Assembly: GCA_036381615.1 (NCBI GenBank)
Contig: DASVCL010000024.1
Coordinates: 1-64,000, forward strand
Source: CALANV01 sp036381615
Lineage (GTDB): Bacteria; Pseudomonadota; Alphaproteobacteria; CACIAM-22H2
Reading direction: 5' to 3'
Length of the DNA stretch: 64,000 bases
Below the pieces are notes generated by a model. The model was not told where the DNA came from. It searched no databases and worked only from the letters and a program-made list of their open reading frames with translations. Positions 27,473 through 36,716 of this stretch are shown here, one piece after another; positions within the stretch are counted from its first letter, which is position 1; the number at the start of each line of letters is the position of its first letter. The position numbers were made by a program, and so were the translations under genes.

Positions 27473-30040
27473 CTAGAACCGTTTCAGCAGCCGGTCGATG
27501 TATTCGCGCTCGATGGTCGGGCGGAAGCGCTCGCCGGCGCGGCGCAGCAGCTCGTCCAGGATCTCGCGCGAGCGCTGGACGTCGGCCTCCTCGGGAATCT
27601 GCACGTCGCGGCCGTCGAGCCCGCCCAGGCCGTTGAGCGGCCGGCCGGCCGGATCCCGGTTCTGGGTCATGTGCGGATCGGCCTCGGGCGCCTCGCCGTC
27701 GCCTGGTCCCTGGCCCATCTGCTGCATCATCTGCTGCATCATTTCGCGCGCGCCGGCCCGAAGCTGCTCCATCGCCTCCATCTGCGGCCGCAGCGCCTGT
27801 CCCGGCGCATTGCGGCCGAGCGCGTCGACCGCATCGCGCATGGCGCGCTCGGCGCGGCTGAAGCCGCCGGGCACATCACCCATCTGTTCGGCCATGCCGC
27901 GCATGATATCGCCCAGCATGCGGCGCAGCGCCTCCTGCTCGGCGCCGTCGCCCATCATGTCGCCTTCGCCCGGCTCCTGACCCTGCTGACCCTGCTGGCC
28001 TTGCTGACCGCGCTGGCCCGGCATGCCGCGCTGGCCCGGTTGGGGCATGCCGCGCTGACCGAGGCGTCCCTGCTGCGTCCGGCGGAACGTACGGTCGGTC
28101 AGGTTCTGCTGGCGCTGCATCAGGTCCTGCAGGCCGCGCAACATCTGCTGCGCCTCCGAGCCGCCCGGCTGCTGGCCCGCCATGTTCTGGCCGACGCGCA
28201 GGTTCTCCAGCATCTGCTGGAGCTGCGCGAGCAGCTCGCGCGCGGCGTCCTTCGCGCCGGTTCGCGCCAGCTGGCGCGCCCGGTCCAGCATGCGCTGCAG
28301 GTCGCGCCGCTCGATCCGCATGGCGTTGCGGTCGATCGGCTGGTTCTGCATCGCGTTCGGATTGCGCTGGGCGTTCTCCAGCATGGCCTGGAGATATCGG
28401 TCGATCGCCTGCTGCAGCTCCTGCATCAGCCGTTCGATTTCCGAATCCGGCGCGTTGTTCGCCAGCGCCTGCTGCAGCTTTTCCTGAAGCTCGCGAAGCT
28501 CGCGCTCGACCAGCGACAGCCGTCCATCCTCGATGCGCAGCGCCGTGTCCCACAACAGCGCCTGCACGGCGTCGGTGGCCGCGGCGGACTCGTCGCGCAG
28601 AAGACGGATCGACGCCATCCGCAGCGCGAGGAACACGACGACGTCATCGTGGTACTGGGCCGGAATCGATGCGATCGCTGTCAGCGCCCGGCTCACCGTC
28701 GCGCGTTGCGCGGGATCGGCGACGAGGGTCTTGCGCTGCTCGATGATGGCGCGGGCGACCGGGTGCTGAAAGACGCGCTCCGGCAGCACCATGCGGACCT
28801 CGTCCGACATGCCGACCAGCCCGGCGGCATCGGTGGCCTTGAGCTGGACGACGACCGGAAGCCCGGCCCACGGGTGCGCCGTCAGGTCATGGAAACTCTG
28901 TCCCTTGGCTTCCTTGAGGCGCTGGCCGGGCAGCGGCAGCGGCAGCTCGACCGGGTCGGCGGTCACGCCCTCGGGCAGTTCGGCCCTTCGGATCGTGGCA
29001 GCGACGCTGGTGAGGCCATAGTCGTCGGTCGCCGCGTATTCGAGGCGCAGCGCGGCGCGTTGCGTCCGCGCCGGCGCGCTCGCGAACTCCACATGCGGCG
29101 GCTTGTCGGGCACCACCCGCATCGTCCAGCTTCCGAGCGGCTTGCCGTTCTGCTCGACGGCGAGGCGCGTGCCCTGATCGATCGTGCCGGTCAGGCGATA
29201 GGCCTTGTTGTCGACGGCCGTGAAGTCGGTCCGCTTGTCGTCGATGACGAGCTTCGGCACGCCGCGGCCGCCCGAGACCTGGGCGAGGAGCCTGCTGCCG
29301 CTGGGGACGACGATTTCGGTTTCGGTCGGGGCACCCGGCTCGCTGCGCGGCAGGAGCGGGGGCAGACCCGTATATTCGGGCGGCGTGATCCAAAGGTCGA
29401 GCAGGCCCGGCGGTACGGCCGCCACCGCGGCGCCGGGGCGGAGCGCCCGCTCCAGCCGCGCGCCCGCATCATTGCCGGCGATACCGATTCCGACGACGAG
29501 GACCAGGAGGAGGACGGCGCGCAGCGCCCACGGATCGCGTTTCGGCAGGCCCGGCGCCGGCCAGCCGGCTCGCAGCGTCTTGAGCGTCCGGCGCACCCGC
29601 GCGAGATGCGCCTGCCACAGCGCCTCGGCCATCCGGTCGTACCGGCCGCCGGCAAGCCCGTCGCTCAACGTCGTGAGCGGACGATGGGTCATGCCGCTCG
29701 CGAGCTCGAGTCGCCGACGCGCACGGTCTTCGTCCGGGATGCGGAAGGCATGGCGCGCCCGGTACAGACTCCACACCAGCCCGGCGGCAAAGGCGGCCAG
29801 CACGGCGGCATGCAGCCAGCCGGGCAATAGAGGCAGCAGATCGAATAGGGCGACGACCCCGAACCATCCGACAATGGCAACGCTGGGCCACAGGGCGGGC
29901 CACAGTGCCTCCCACGCGAGCGCGGCACGCGCGAACAGCAGGCGCCGCCGAAGCAGCCCGTCGATCACGCCATGCGACGCCGAATCGCGCGCCTCAGTTT
30001 GTCTCAAAATCACCTCGCGTGCCGTGACCGGCCTCGACAA
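27473..30040 (-). CDS. TIGR02302/DUF4175 family membrane-anchored protein
   Basis: 855-residue protein of a conserved alphaproteobacterial family of unknown function. Two hydrophobic segments occur near residues 50-90 and one near 170-190. A large extracytoplasmic region with beta-sheet-like segments follows, then a long helical region, and a C-terminal third very rich in Gln, Met and Arg (MQRQQNLTDRTF, repeated GQRGMPGQRGQQGQQ near 665-690, MMQQMMQQM). The Q/G-rich stretch is low complexity. The start is a TTG at 30040 with only a weak ribosome site, so the N-terminus is uncertain. It lies downstream of argH-lptM-lysA on the same strand. An envelope role is inferred from topology only. Confidence 0.88.
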   Translation of the reverse strand: MSRPVTAREVILRQTEARDSASHGVIDGLLRRRLLFARAALAWEALWPALWPSVAIVGWFGVVALFDLLPLLPGWLHAAVLAAFAAGLVWSLYRARHAFRIPDEDRARRRLELASGMTHRPLTTLSDGLAGGRYDRMAEALWQAHLARVRRTLKTLRAGWPAPGLPKRDPWALRAVLLLVLVVGIGIAGNDAGARLERALRPGAAVAAVPPGLLDLWITPPEYTGLPPLLPRSEPGAPTETEIVVPSGSRLLAQVSGGRGVPKLVIDDKRTDFTAVDNKAYRLTGTIDQGTRLAVEQNGKPLGSWTMRVVPDKPPHVEFASAPARTQRAALRLEYAATDDYGLTSVAATIRRAELPEGVTADPVELPLPLPGQRLKEAKGQSFHDLTAHPWAGLPVVVQLKATDAAGLVGMSDEVRMVLPERVFQHPVARAIIEQRKTLVADPAQRATVSRALTAIASIPAQYHDDVVVFLALRMASIRLLRDESAAATDAVQALLWDTALRIEDGRLSLVERELRELQEKLQQALANNAPDSEIERLMQELQQAIDRYLQAMLENAQRNPNAMQNQPIDRNAMRIERRDLQRMLDRARQLARTGAKDAARELLAQLQQMLENLRVGQNMAGQQPGGSEAQQMLRGLQDLMQRQQNLTDRTFRRTQQGRLGQRGMPQPGQRGMPGQRGQQGQQGQQGQEPGEGDMMGDGAEQEALRRMLGDIMRGMAEQMGDVPGGFSRAERAMRDAVDALGRNAPGQALRPQMEAMEQLRAGAREMMQQMMQQMGQGPGDGEAPEADPHMTQNRDPAGRPLNGLGGLDGRDVQIPEEADVQRSREILDELLRRAGERFRPTIEREYIDRLLKRF

Positions 30041-30223
30041 GCCCAGCCAAGACGGACTCGCTCAAGCTCGTTCTTATTGATTTCAAGCTCATTTTCATGA
30101 GGCAGGGGCGGAAACCGTCCGAGCCAACGCGTCCCCTTGCCCTGCGGTGCCAAGTGCCGACCACCAGTCTGCCAGACGCCGGCCTGGTGGTCCACCCCGG
30201 CGCTTACGGCCGGGGAAACGGCG

Positions 30224-31498
30224 CTAGACTTTCGTGAGTTCCAGCCATGGCGGCAGGCGGTCGGCGGCGATCAGCGCGTCGATCGTCTGGCGCGGCCGGA
30301 CGGTCGCGATCTGGTCGCCCTTGACCAGGATTTCGGGCACGAGCGGCCGCGTGTTGTAGGCCGACGACATCACGGCGCCGTAGGCCCCGGCCGATCCGAC
30401 CGCGATCAGGTCACCTGCGGCAAGCGGAGGCAGGGCGCGACCGAGCGCCAGGTAATCGCCGGTCTCGCAGATCGGTCCGACGACATCCACGGGCGCGAGC
30501 GGGGCATCGGGCGCCGGCGCCGCGACCGGACGGATCGACATCCACGCCTCGTAGAGCGTCGGCCGGATCAGATCGTTCATGGCGGCATCGACGATCACGA
30601 AGCGCTTGGATGCGCCGTCCTTCACATACACCACGCGCGCGAGGAGGACGCCGGCATCGGCGACGAGGTAGCGCCCCGGCTCGAGCACGACATCGACGTC
30701 GAGCCCGCGCACGGCATCGCGAACCGCCTGGGCGTAGGCGCCCAGATCCGGCGGCGTCTCGTCCTTGTAGACGACGCCGAGCCCGCCGCCGAAATCGAGC
30801 CGGCGCACGGGAAGGCCGTGCGAGCGCAGCGTGCGGGCGAGTTCCGCCAGCCGCGCGAAGGCGGCGCGATACGGCTCGACCGACGTCAGCTGCGAGCCGA
30901 TATGGACGGCAAGGCCCTGGAGCGCGATGCCGGGAAGGCTGGCCGCCAGCCGGGCGACGTCGAGGGCGCGCGTGATCTCGATACCGAACTTGTTCTCGGT
31001 CTTGCCCGTCGTGATCTTCGCATGCGTGCGCGCGTCGACGTCGGGGTTGATGCGCAGCGCGACGGGCGCGCGCACGCCCCGTCCCGCCGCGACCTCCGAC
31101 AGAAGCCGCAGCTCCGGCTCGGACTCGACGTTGAACTGGAGAATGCCGGCATCGAGTGCCGCCGCCATCTCGCGCGCGGTCTTGCCGACGCCGGCGAAGA
31201 CGATCCTGCTCGCCGGCACGCCCGCGGCGATCGCGCGCCTGAGCTCGCCTTCCGACACGACGTCGGCGCCGGCGCCGAGCCGGGCAAGGGTGGCGATCAC
31301 CGCCTGATTGGAGTTCGCCTTGACGGCGTAGCAGATCGTTGCCGGCACGCCGTCGAAGGCCGCGGCAAAGGCCTTGAAGCGGCGCTCGAGCGTCGCCGCC
31401 GAATATACATAGGCGGGCGTACCGACCCGTTCCGCGATGGCCGCGAGCGAAACGTCCTCGACATGGAGGATGCCGCCGCGATAGGCGAAGTCGTTCAT
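30224..31498 (-). CDS. lysA: Diaminopimelate decarboxylase
   Basis: 424-residue PLP enzyme making lysine from meso-diaminopimelate. PLP lysine K60 is in ICYAVKANSN. Other signatures are GAGADVVSEGEL, HIGSQLT, DFGGGLGVVY, EPGRYLVADAGVL and the catalytic Cys in GPICETGDYLALGR. Length and start (MNDFAYRGG) are typical. It follows lptM, giving the conserved argH-lptM-lysA order. dapE and dapD, earlier steps of the same pathway, are at 58.7-60.8 kb. Confidence 0.97.
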   Translation of the reverse strand: MNDFAYRGGILHVEDVSLAAIAERVGTPAYVYSAATLERRFKAFAAAFDGVPATICYAVKANSNQAVIATLARLGAGADVVSEGELRRAIAAGVPASRIVFAGVGKTAREMAAALDAGILQFNVESEPELRLLSEVAAGRGVRAPVALRINPDVDARTHAKITTGKTENKFGIEITRALDVARLAASLPGIALQGLAVHIGSQLTSVEPYRAAFARLAELARTLRSHGLPVRRLDFGGGLGVVYKDETPPDLGAYAQAVRDAVRGLDVDVVLEPGRYLVADAGVLLARVVYVKDGASKRFVIVDAAMNDLIRPTLYEAWMSIRPVAAPAPDAPLAPVDVVGPICETGDYLALGRALPPLAAGDLIAVGSAGAYGAVMSSAYNTRPLVPEILVKGDQIATVRPRQTIDALIAADRLPPWLELTKV

Positions 31499-31513
31499 GG
31501 TTGTCCTTACGTA

Positions 31514-31648
31514 TCAGCGCGTCGGGTAACGCCGCGGCGCGTTCGGATCGGCATCCTCGGGCGGCGTCGGCGGTCCCCGCCGGCCGCAGGCACCGAGCGA
31601 CAGCCCGAACGCGGCGAGCAGGGCGGCGAGCAGCGCGCGACGGGTCAT
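31514..31648 (-). CDS. lptM: Small lipoprotein LptM/YifL-like
   Basis: 44-residue lipoprotein. A short signal (MTRRALLAALLAAFGL) leads to lipobox LGAC with Cys21, followed by the family-typical GRRGPP tract. LptM in E. coli assists maturation of the LptDE lipopolysaccharide translocon; assignment here rests on size, lipobox, the CGRRGPP tail and the conserved place between argH and lysA. The ATG overlaps the argH stop (ATGA). Confidence 0.85.
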   Translation of the reverse strand: MTRRALLAALLAAFGLSLGACGRRGPPTPPEDADPNAPRRYPTR

Positions 31649-33063
31649 AAATACCTCTTGCGCGCCGCCTTGACGGCGCGGGCGACGTTGACCGGGGCCG
31701 TTCCGCCGAAACTCGTGCGGCTGGCGACGGATTTGTCGACGCCGAGGACAGAGAACACGGCTTTGGTGATCCGGCGGTCGATGCGGCGCATGTCCTCGAG
31801 CGACAGTTCCTCGAGCGGGACGTTCTTCTCTTCGGCGAGGCGGACGATGCGGCCGGTGACGTGATGTGCTGCGCGGAACGGGAGACCCGCCGCGCGCACG
31901 AGCCAGTCGGCGAGATCGGTCGCGGTCGTATATCCGGCCCCGGCGGCGCGCCGCATGGCGTCTTCGTCCACGGTCATGTCGTCGATCATGCCGGCCATCG
32001 CGGCCAGCGCCAGCGCCAGCGCATCGGCCGCCTCGAACACCTTGGCCTTGTCCTCCTGCATGTCCTTGGAATAGGCGAGCGGCAGGCCCTTCATCACGGT
32101 GGTAAGGCCGACGAGCGCGCCGAGGAGCACGCCGGTCTTCGCGCGGATCAGCTCGGCGGCATCCGGGTTGCGCTTCTGCGGCATGATCGAGCTGCCGGTG
32201 GTGAACGCGTCCGACAGGCGCACGAAACCGAACTGCGGGGTCGTCCACAGCACCAGCTCTTCGGCGAGGCGCGACAAATGTACGCCCGCGATGTTCGTGG
32301 CCGACAGGAACTCGAGCGCGAAGTCGCGGTCCGACACGGCATCGAGCGAATTGGCCGTCGGCCGGTCGAAGCCGAGCGCCTTCGCCGTCGCCGCACGGTC
32401 GATCGGGAACGACGTGCCGGCCAGCGCTGCGCTGCCGAGCGGACATTCGTTCAGCCGCCGGCGGCAGTCGGCAAGCCGGCCGCGGTCGCGGCCGATCATC
32501 TCGACATAGGCCAGCAGATGGTGCCCGAACGTCACGGGCTGCGCCGGCTGCAGGTGGGTGAAGCCGGGCATCACGGCGGCCGCATGGGCTTCGGCCTTGT
32601 CGAGCAGCACCCGCTGCAGCGTCCGCATCTGTTCGTCGAGCGCGTCGATGGTCCTGCGCACCCACAGGCGGAAATCCGTCGCCACCTGGTCGTTGCGCGA
32701 GCGTGCCGTATGGAGGCGGCCGGCCGCCGGCCCGATCAGCTCGGCGAGCCGCGCCTCGATGTTCATGTGGATGTCTTCGAGCTCGGTCTTGAACCGGAAC
32801 CTGCCGGACTCGATCTCGGCCAGAATGCGGTCGAGGCCCCGCCGGATCCGGGCGCCGTCCGCCGCCGACAGAATCCCTTGCTTGACCAGCATGGCGGCAT
32901 GCGCCTTCGACCCGGCGATGTCTTCGGCATAGAGGCGCCGGTCGACGTCGATGGACGCGTTGATCCGGGCCATGATGGCGGCCGGGCCTGCGGCAAAACG
33001 TCCGCCCCACAGGGCGTTCGCCTTGGTATTGCGATTGGCATTGCGCTTGGTGTTGCGGGGCAT
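31645..33063 (-). CDS. argH: Argininosuccinate lyase
   Basis: 472-residue fumarase-superfamily enzyme cleaving argininosuccinate to arginine and fumarate. The signature GSSIMPQKRNPDAAE is present, as are LHTARSRNDQVATD, GFTHLQPAQPVTFGHHLLAY and the N-terminal LWGGRFAAGPA. ATG 33063 (MPRNTKRN...) is chosen; a much longer in-frame extension overlaps the divergent thioredoxin gene. The short basic N-terminal repeat NTKRNANRNTKAN is slightly unusual for the family. Confidence 0.96.
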   Translation of the reverse strand: MPRNTKRNANRNTKANALWGGRFAAGPAAIMARINASIDVDRRLYAEDIAGSKAHAAMLVKQGILSAADGARIRRGLDRILAEIESGRFRFKTELEDIHMNIEARLAELIGPAAGRLHTARSRNDQVATDFRLWVRRTIDALDEQMRTLQRVLLDKAEAHAAAVMPGFTHLQPAQPVTFGHHLLAYVEMIGRDRGRLADCRRRLNECPLGSAALAGTSFPIDRAATAKALGFDRPTANSLDAVSDRDFALEFLSATNIAGVHLSRLAEELVLWTTPQFGFVRLSDAFTTGSSIMPQKRNPDAAELIRAKTGVLLGALVGLTTVMKGLPLAYSKDMQEDKAKVFEAADALALALAAMAGMIDDMTVDEDAMRRAAGAGYTTATDLADWLVRAAGLPFRAAHHVTGRIVRLAEEKNVPLEELSLEDMRRIDRRITKAVFSVLGVDKSVASRTSFGGTAPVNVARAVKAARKRYL

Positions 33064-33202
33064 TACCTGACCTGGGCTGGGGGCACCGCCGTTATAGAGA
33101 GCCGGCTTGCCTTTCGACAAGCAAAGGGTGAAGCCTGATGCGGAAACCGACCGGGGATATACGGGGGCCGAAGATTTCGGCCCAGGCGGCGAGGGCGGGC
33201 GC

Positions 33203-33793
33203 ATGAGACGCCTGTTTCGGCGGCGTGTCCTCCTCGGTGGCCTCGCCGGCGCGGCGATCCTCGCCGCGGCCGGTTTCGGCGCCGGCCTGCTTGCCCCGCC
33301 CGCCGGCGACGCCCCGCCGGCCTTTCGCGGGCAGATTGCCGAATTCACGGCGCAGGCAGCGCCAAAGCCGGCCCCGGCGATCAGGTTCGTCGACCTCGAC
33401 GGCACCGAACGCACGCTTGCCGACTTCGCCGGGCGCGTGGTGCTGCTCAATTACTGGGCGACATGGTGCGCGCCGTGCGTCGAGGAGATGCCGGCGCTCG
33501 AGCGCCTGCACGCCCGCCTGGGCGGGCCGGGATTCACGGTTGTTGCCGTTTCCGTCGACCGTCAGGGCCGCAATGTCGTCGAACCGTTCCTCGCGAAGCT
33601 CGGCCTCCGCGGGCTTCCGATCTATCTCGATCGCTCGAACGAATCGATGCGGGCCTTCGGCGTGCGCGGCCTGCCGACCACGATCCTGATCGACGCGCAG
33701 GGCCGCGAGGTCGGCCGTCTCGAAGGTGCGGCGGCGTGGGATTCACCCGCCGCCGAGGCGCTGATCCGCCACTACGTGGCACCGGCCGGCTGA
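33203..33793 (+). CDS. tlpA: TlpA-like membrane-anchored thioredoxin
   Basis: 196-residue periplasm-facing thiol-disulfide reductase. An Arg-rich N-terminus and one membrane anchor (about residues 9-33) precede an AhpC/Redoxin-TlpA domain with active site WATWCAPC (C89, C92), EEMPALERL and the cis-Pro loop GLPTTILID. TlpA proteins keep apo-cytochrome c or the Cu chaperone path to cytochrome oxidase reduced. ATG 33203 is taken; an upstream frame to 33107 overlaps the argH promoter. It is divergent from argH, a conserved neighbourhood in alphaproteobacteria. Confidence 0.92.
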   Translation: MRRLFRRRVLLGGLAGAAILAAAGFGAGLLAPPAGDAPPAFRGQIAEFTAQAAPKPAPAIRFVDLDGTERTLADFAGRVVLLNYWATWCAPCVEEMPALERLHARLGGPGFTVVAVSVDRQGRNVVEPFLAKLGLRGLPIYLDRSNESMRAFGVRGLPTTILIDAQGREVGRLEGAAAWDSPAAEALIRHYVAPAG

Positions 33794-33814
33794 GTTCCGC
33801 CGAAGATCGACGAC

Positions 33815-33915
33815 CAGCGAGGATCGAACCCTCAGGAGCACCAGGGGGCCGCGCCCGGCGCGCGCCGGGCGCATCGCCTTTGGTGTCCTTCGCGTTCCGG
33901 GTGATTCAAAATCGC
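33815..33915 (-). repeat. Intergenic repeat element, copy 1
   Basis: The element lies between convergent tlpA and the hydroxyacyl-CoA dehydrogenase. Read on the minus strand it has a GGAACGCGAAGGACACCAAAGG-like head, a perfect 22-bp GC palindrome at 33851-33872, and a GGGTTCGATCCTCGC tail. The same head and tail flank a hairpin at 63.84-63.92 kb, suggesting a REP-like dispersed family. The palindrome may also act as a bidirectional terminator. Confidence 0.5.
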
Positions 33916-33917
33916 CG

Positions 33918-34787
33918 CTACCGGGTCGGGACCGGCTTCTCGCCCGAATAGTCGTAGAAGCCGCGCTTGGTCTTGCGGCCGAGCCAGCCTGCTTCGACGT
34001 ATTTCACCAGCAGCGGGCACGGGCGGTACTTGGAATCCGCCAGGCCGTCGTACAGCACGTGCATGACGGCAAGGCACGTGTCGAGCCCGATGAAGTCGGC
34101 GAGCTCGAGCGGGCCCATCGGGTGGTTGGCGCCGAGCCGCATCGCCGTGTCGATCGATTCGACGTTCCCCACGCCTTCGTAGAGCGTGTAGACCGCCTCG
34201 TTGATCATCGGCAGCAGGATGCGGTTGACGATGAAGGCCGGGAAGTCCTCGGCGACGGCCGGCGTCTTGCCGAGCTTCAGCGTCAGCTCCTTGATCGCCT
34301 GGAACGTCTCCTCGCTGGTGGCGATGCCGCGGATGAGCTCGACGAGCTGCATCACCGGCACCGGATTCATGAAATGCACGCCCATGAACTTCGCCGGCCG
34401 GTCGGTGGCCGCAGCGAGGCGCGTGATCGAGATCGACGACGTGTTCGTCGCGATCAGCGCCTCGGGCTTCAGCACCGGGCAGAGCTTCTTGAAGACCTCG
34501 CGCTTGACCGCTTCGTTCTCGACCGCCGCCTCGATCACGAGATCGCAATCGCGGAACATCTCGTAGTCGGTGCCGGTCTTGATGCGCTTGAGCGCCTGAT
34601 CCTTGTCCTCGGCCTTGATCTTGCCGCGCGAAACCTGACGGTCCAGGTTGCCGGAAATCGTGTTGAGCGCCTTGGGCAGCGCTTCCGCGTTGGCGTCCAG
34701 CAGACGCACGTCATAGCCCGACAGTGCGCAGACATGCGCGATGCCGTTGCCCATCTGGCCTGCGCCGATGATGCCGATCGTCTTCAT
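33918..34787 (-). CDS. 3-hydroxybutyryl-CoA dehydrogenase
   Basis: 289-residue NAD-dependent (S)-3-hydroxyacyl-CoA dehydrogenase of the Hbd/PaaH/FadB2 group. The Rossmann start is MKTIGIIGAGQMGNGIAHVCALSGYDV, the catalytic His lies in FMGVHFMNPVPVMQLVEL, the Glu partner in that segment is kept, and NRILLPMINEAV and HPMGPLELADFIGLD match. It is a single-function enzyme without a hydratase domain. It follows etfB-etfA on the same strand. It interconverts acetoacetyl-CoA and (S)-3-hydroxybutyryl-CoA, linking PHB or butanoate oxidation to crotonyl-CoA. Confidence 0.94.
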   Translation of the reverse strand: MKTIGIIGAGQMGNGIAHVCALSGYDVRLLDANAEALPKALNTISGNLDRQVSRGKIKAEDKDQALKRIKTGTDYEMFRDCDLVIEAAVENEAVKREVFKKLCPVLKPEALIATNTSSISITRLAAATDRPAKFMGVHFMNPVPVMQLVELIRGIATSEETFQAIKELTLKLGKTPAVAEDFPAFIVNRILLPMINEAVYTLYEGVGNVESIDTAMRLGANHPMGPLELADFIGLDTCLAVMHVLYDGLADSKYRPCPLLVKYVEAGWLGRKTKRGFYDYSGEKPVPTR

Positions 34788-34817
34788 GATGAAAACCTCT
34801 TCGAAAACGGTTCGTGA

Positions 34818-35759
34818 TCAGCGCTTCGCCGGAAGCGCGTTGGTCAGTTCGGGCACGATCTTGAACAGGTCGCCGACGATGCCGTAGTCGGCGACCTGGA
34901 AGATCGGTGCCTCCTCGTCCTTGTTGATCGCGACGATGACCTTCGAGTCCTTCATGCCGGCGAGATGCTGGATCGCGCCCGAGATGCCAACGGCGATGTA
35001 GAGATCGGGGGCCACCACCTTGCCGGTCTGGCCGACCTGATAGTCGTTGGGCACGAACCCGGCATCGACCGCCGCGCGCGAGGCCCCGACGGCCGCCCCC
35101 AGCTTGTCGGCCAGCGGCTCGAGATACGTCTTGAAGTTCTCGCCCGACGCCATGCCGCGGCCGCCCGAGACGATGATCCGGGCGGAGGTCAGCTCGGGGC
35201 GTTCGGAGCGCGACAGCTCCTGGCCGACGAAGCGCGACAGCCCGCTGTCGCCCGCGGCATCGACGGTTTCGATCCCGGCGTTGCCGCCGGACGAGGCGGC
35301 CGCCGGAAACGCCGTGCCGCGCACGGTGACGATCTTGATGCGGTCCTTGGATTGCACCGTCGCCATCGCGTTGCCGGCATAGATCGGCCGTACGAACGTG
35401 TCGGCGTCGATGATGCCGACGATGTCGGACACCTGCGCGACGTCGAGGAGTGCCGCCACGCGCGGCATCAGGTTCTTGCCGAAGGTCGAGGCCGGGGCGA
35501 GCACGTGGCTGTATCGCTCGGCCAGCTTCACGACGACCGGGGCCAGATTCTCGGCGAGGCCATGGGCAAGGGCGGCATCGTCGGCGAGCCACACCTTGGC
35601 GACGCCGTCCACCTTCGCGACCGCCTCGGCCACCGCGCGGCAACCCTGCCCGGCGACGAGCACCTCGACGGGGCCGAGCTTCGCGGCGGCCGCGATGGTG
35701 TTGAGCGTGGCGGCCTTGAGGCCGGAATTATCGTGCTCGGCGACGACGAGGACGGACAT
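34818..35759 (-). CDS. etfA: Electron transfer flavoprotein alpha subunit
   Basis: 313-residue EtfA. The C-terminal FAD-binding domain carries VSGGRGMASGENF, VGASRAAVDAGFVPNDYQVGQTGKVVAPDLYIAVGISGAIQH and INKDEEAPIFQVADYGIVGDLF, all diagnostic. With EtfB it accepts electrons from acyl-CoA dehydrogenases, for example the methylsuccinyl-CoA dehydrogenase-like enzyme at 38.4-40.1 kb, and passes them to ETF-ubiquinone oxidoreductase. The start lies one base after the etfB stop. Confidence 0.97.
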   Translation of the reverse strand: MSVLVVAEHDNSGLKAATLNTIAAAAKLGPVEVLVAGQGCRAVAEAVAKVDGVAKVWLADDAALAHGLAENLAPVVVKLAERYSHVLAPASTFGKNLMPRVAALLDVAQVSDIVGIIDADTFVRPIYAGNAMATVQSKDRIKIVTVRGTAFPAAASSGGNAGIETVDAAGDSGLSRFVGQELSRSERPELTSARIIVSGGRGMASGENFKTYLEPLADKLGAAVGASRAAVDAGFVPNDYQVGQTGKVVAPDLYIAVGISGAIQHLAGMKDSKVIVAINKDEEAPIFQVADYGIVGDLFKIVPELTNALPAKR

Positions 35760-35760
35760 G

Positions 35761-36519
35761 TCAGATGACCTTGGCTTCGTTCTGGAGTTTGTCGACCAGT
35801 TCGGCGACGTCCTTGACCTTGATGCCCGCCTTGCGCTTCGGCGGCTCTTCGACCTTGAGGGTCACGAGGCGCGGGGCGACGTCGACGCCGAGCGCCTCGG
35901 GCGTCAGCTGCTCGATCGGCTTCTTCTTCGCCTTCATGATGTTCGGCAGGCTGGCGTAGCGCGGTTCGTTGAGGCGGAGGTCGGTGGTGATGACGGCCGG
36001 CAGCTTCAGCTGCAGGGTCTCGAGACCGCCGTCGATCTCGCGCGTGACATCGAGCGCGTCCGCCTCGGCGCCGGCGATGACCAGCTTCGAGGCGAAGGTG
36101 CCTTGCGGCCAGCCGAGCAGGGCGGCCAGCATCTGGCCCGTCTGGTTGCAGTCGTCGTCGATCGCCTGTTTGCCCAGGATGACCAGGCGCGGATTCTCCT
36201 TCGCAACGATCGCCTTCAGCAGCTTGGCGACGGCGAGCGGCTGCAGTTCGGCGTCCGTCAGCACGTGGATGCCGCGGTCCGCCCCCATCGCCAGCGCGGT
36301 GCGGATCGTCTCCTGCGCCTGGCTCGGCCCCATCGATACGGCGACGATCTCGCTCGCCACGCCGCGCTCCTTGAGGCGGACGGCTTCCTCGACCGCGATC
36401 TCGTCGAACGGATTCATCGACATCTTGACGTTCGCCGTCTCGACGCCGCTGCCATCCGGCTTCACGCGGACCTTGACGTTGAAATCCACCACCCGCTTGA
36501 CGGCGACCAGGACCTTCAT
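35761..36519 (-). CDS. etfB: Electron transfer flavoprotein beta subunit
   Basis: 252-residue EtfB: MKVLVAVKRVVDFNVKVRV at the start, NPFDEIAVEEAVRLKE, GKQAIDDDCNQTGQMLAALLGWPQ (AMP/ADP binding) and the recognition-loop region LPAVITTDLRLNEPRYASLPNIMKAKKKP. It is first in etfB-etfA-hydroxyacyl-CoA dehydrogenase. An AT-rich leader with a hairpin (36542-36564) separates it from the adenosyltransferase gene upstream. Confidence 0.97.
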   Translation of the reverse strand: MKVLVAVKRVVDFNVKVRVKPDGSGVETANVKMSMNPFDEIAVEEAVRLKERGVASEIVAVSMGPSQAQETIRTALAMGADRGIHVLTDAELQPLAVAKLLKAIVAKENPRLVILGKQAIDDDCNQTGQMLAALLGWPQGTFASKLVIAGAEADALDVTREIDGGLETLQLKLPAVITTDLRLNEPRYASLPNIMKAKKKPIEQLTPEALGVDVAPRLVTLKVEEPPKRKAGIKVKDVAELVDKLQNEAKVI

Positions 36520-36541
36520 GGAACTCCGTTAGGTTCTTGAG

Positions 36542-36564
36542 GAAAAAGCGTTTCCAGCTTTTTC
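36542..36564 (-). terminator. AT-rich hairpin upstream of etfB
   Basis: An 8-bp stem GAAAAAGC/GCTTTTTC with a 7-base loop lies 22 bp before the etfB start. On the minus strand it ends in a run of T within the stem and could terminate the upstream transcription unit, or act as a 5'-UTR element of etfB. Confidence 0.4.
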
Positions 36565-36716
36565 TGGTTCTTCTTCGCAGGCGCAAAATAGGACCGTGGC
36601 AGGGTCATGTCAACGCGCCGTGCGCCCCTTGGGGGGCCGAGCCGCCGTCGCGAGGGCGGATCATGAACCTTCGGGATTGCGTCTTCGCGGTTGCGCCGCG
36701 GTCGGCGTCGCCGCGG

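Noticed and set aside
27960..28080. Short tandem repeats that might be a CRISPR or minisatellite
   Set aside because: They are in-frame codons for the Gln/Gly-rich segment of the TIGR02302 protein. There are no conserved repeats with unique spacers, and no cas genes anywhere in the window.
33815..33845. tRNA-like segment (GGTTCGATCC)
   Set aside because: Only a T-arm-like loop is present; there is no acceptor stem, anticodon arm or CCA. The same tail in the 63.9 kb copy cannot fold this way, so it is treated as a repeat.
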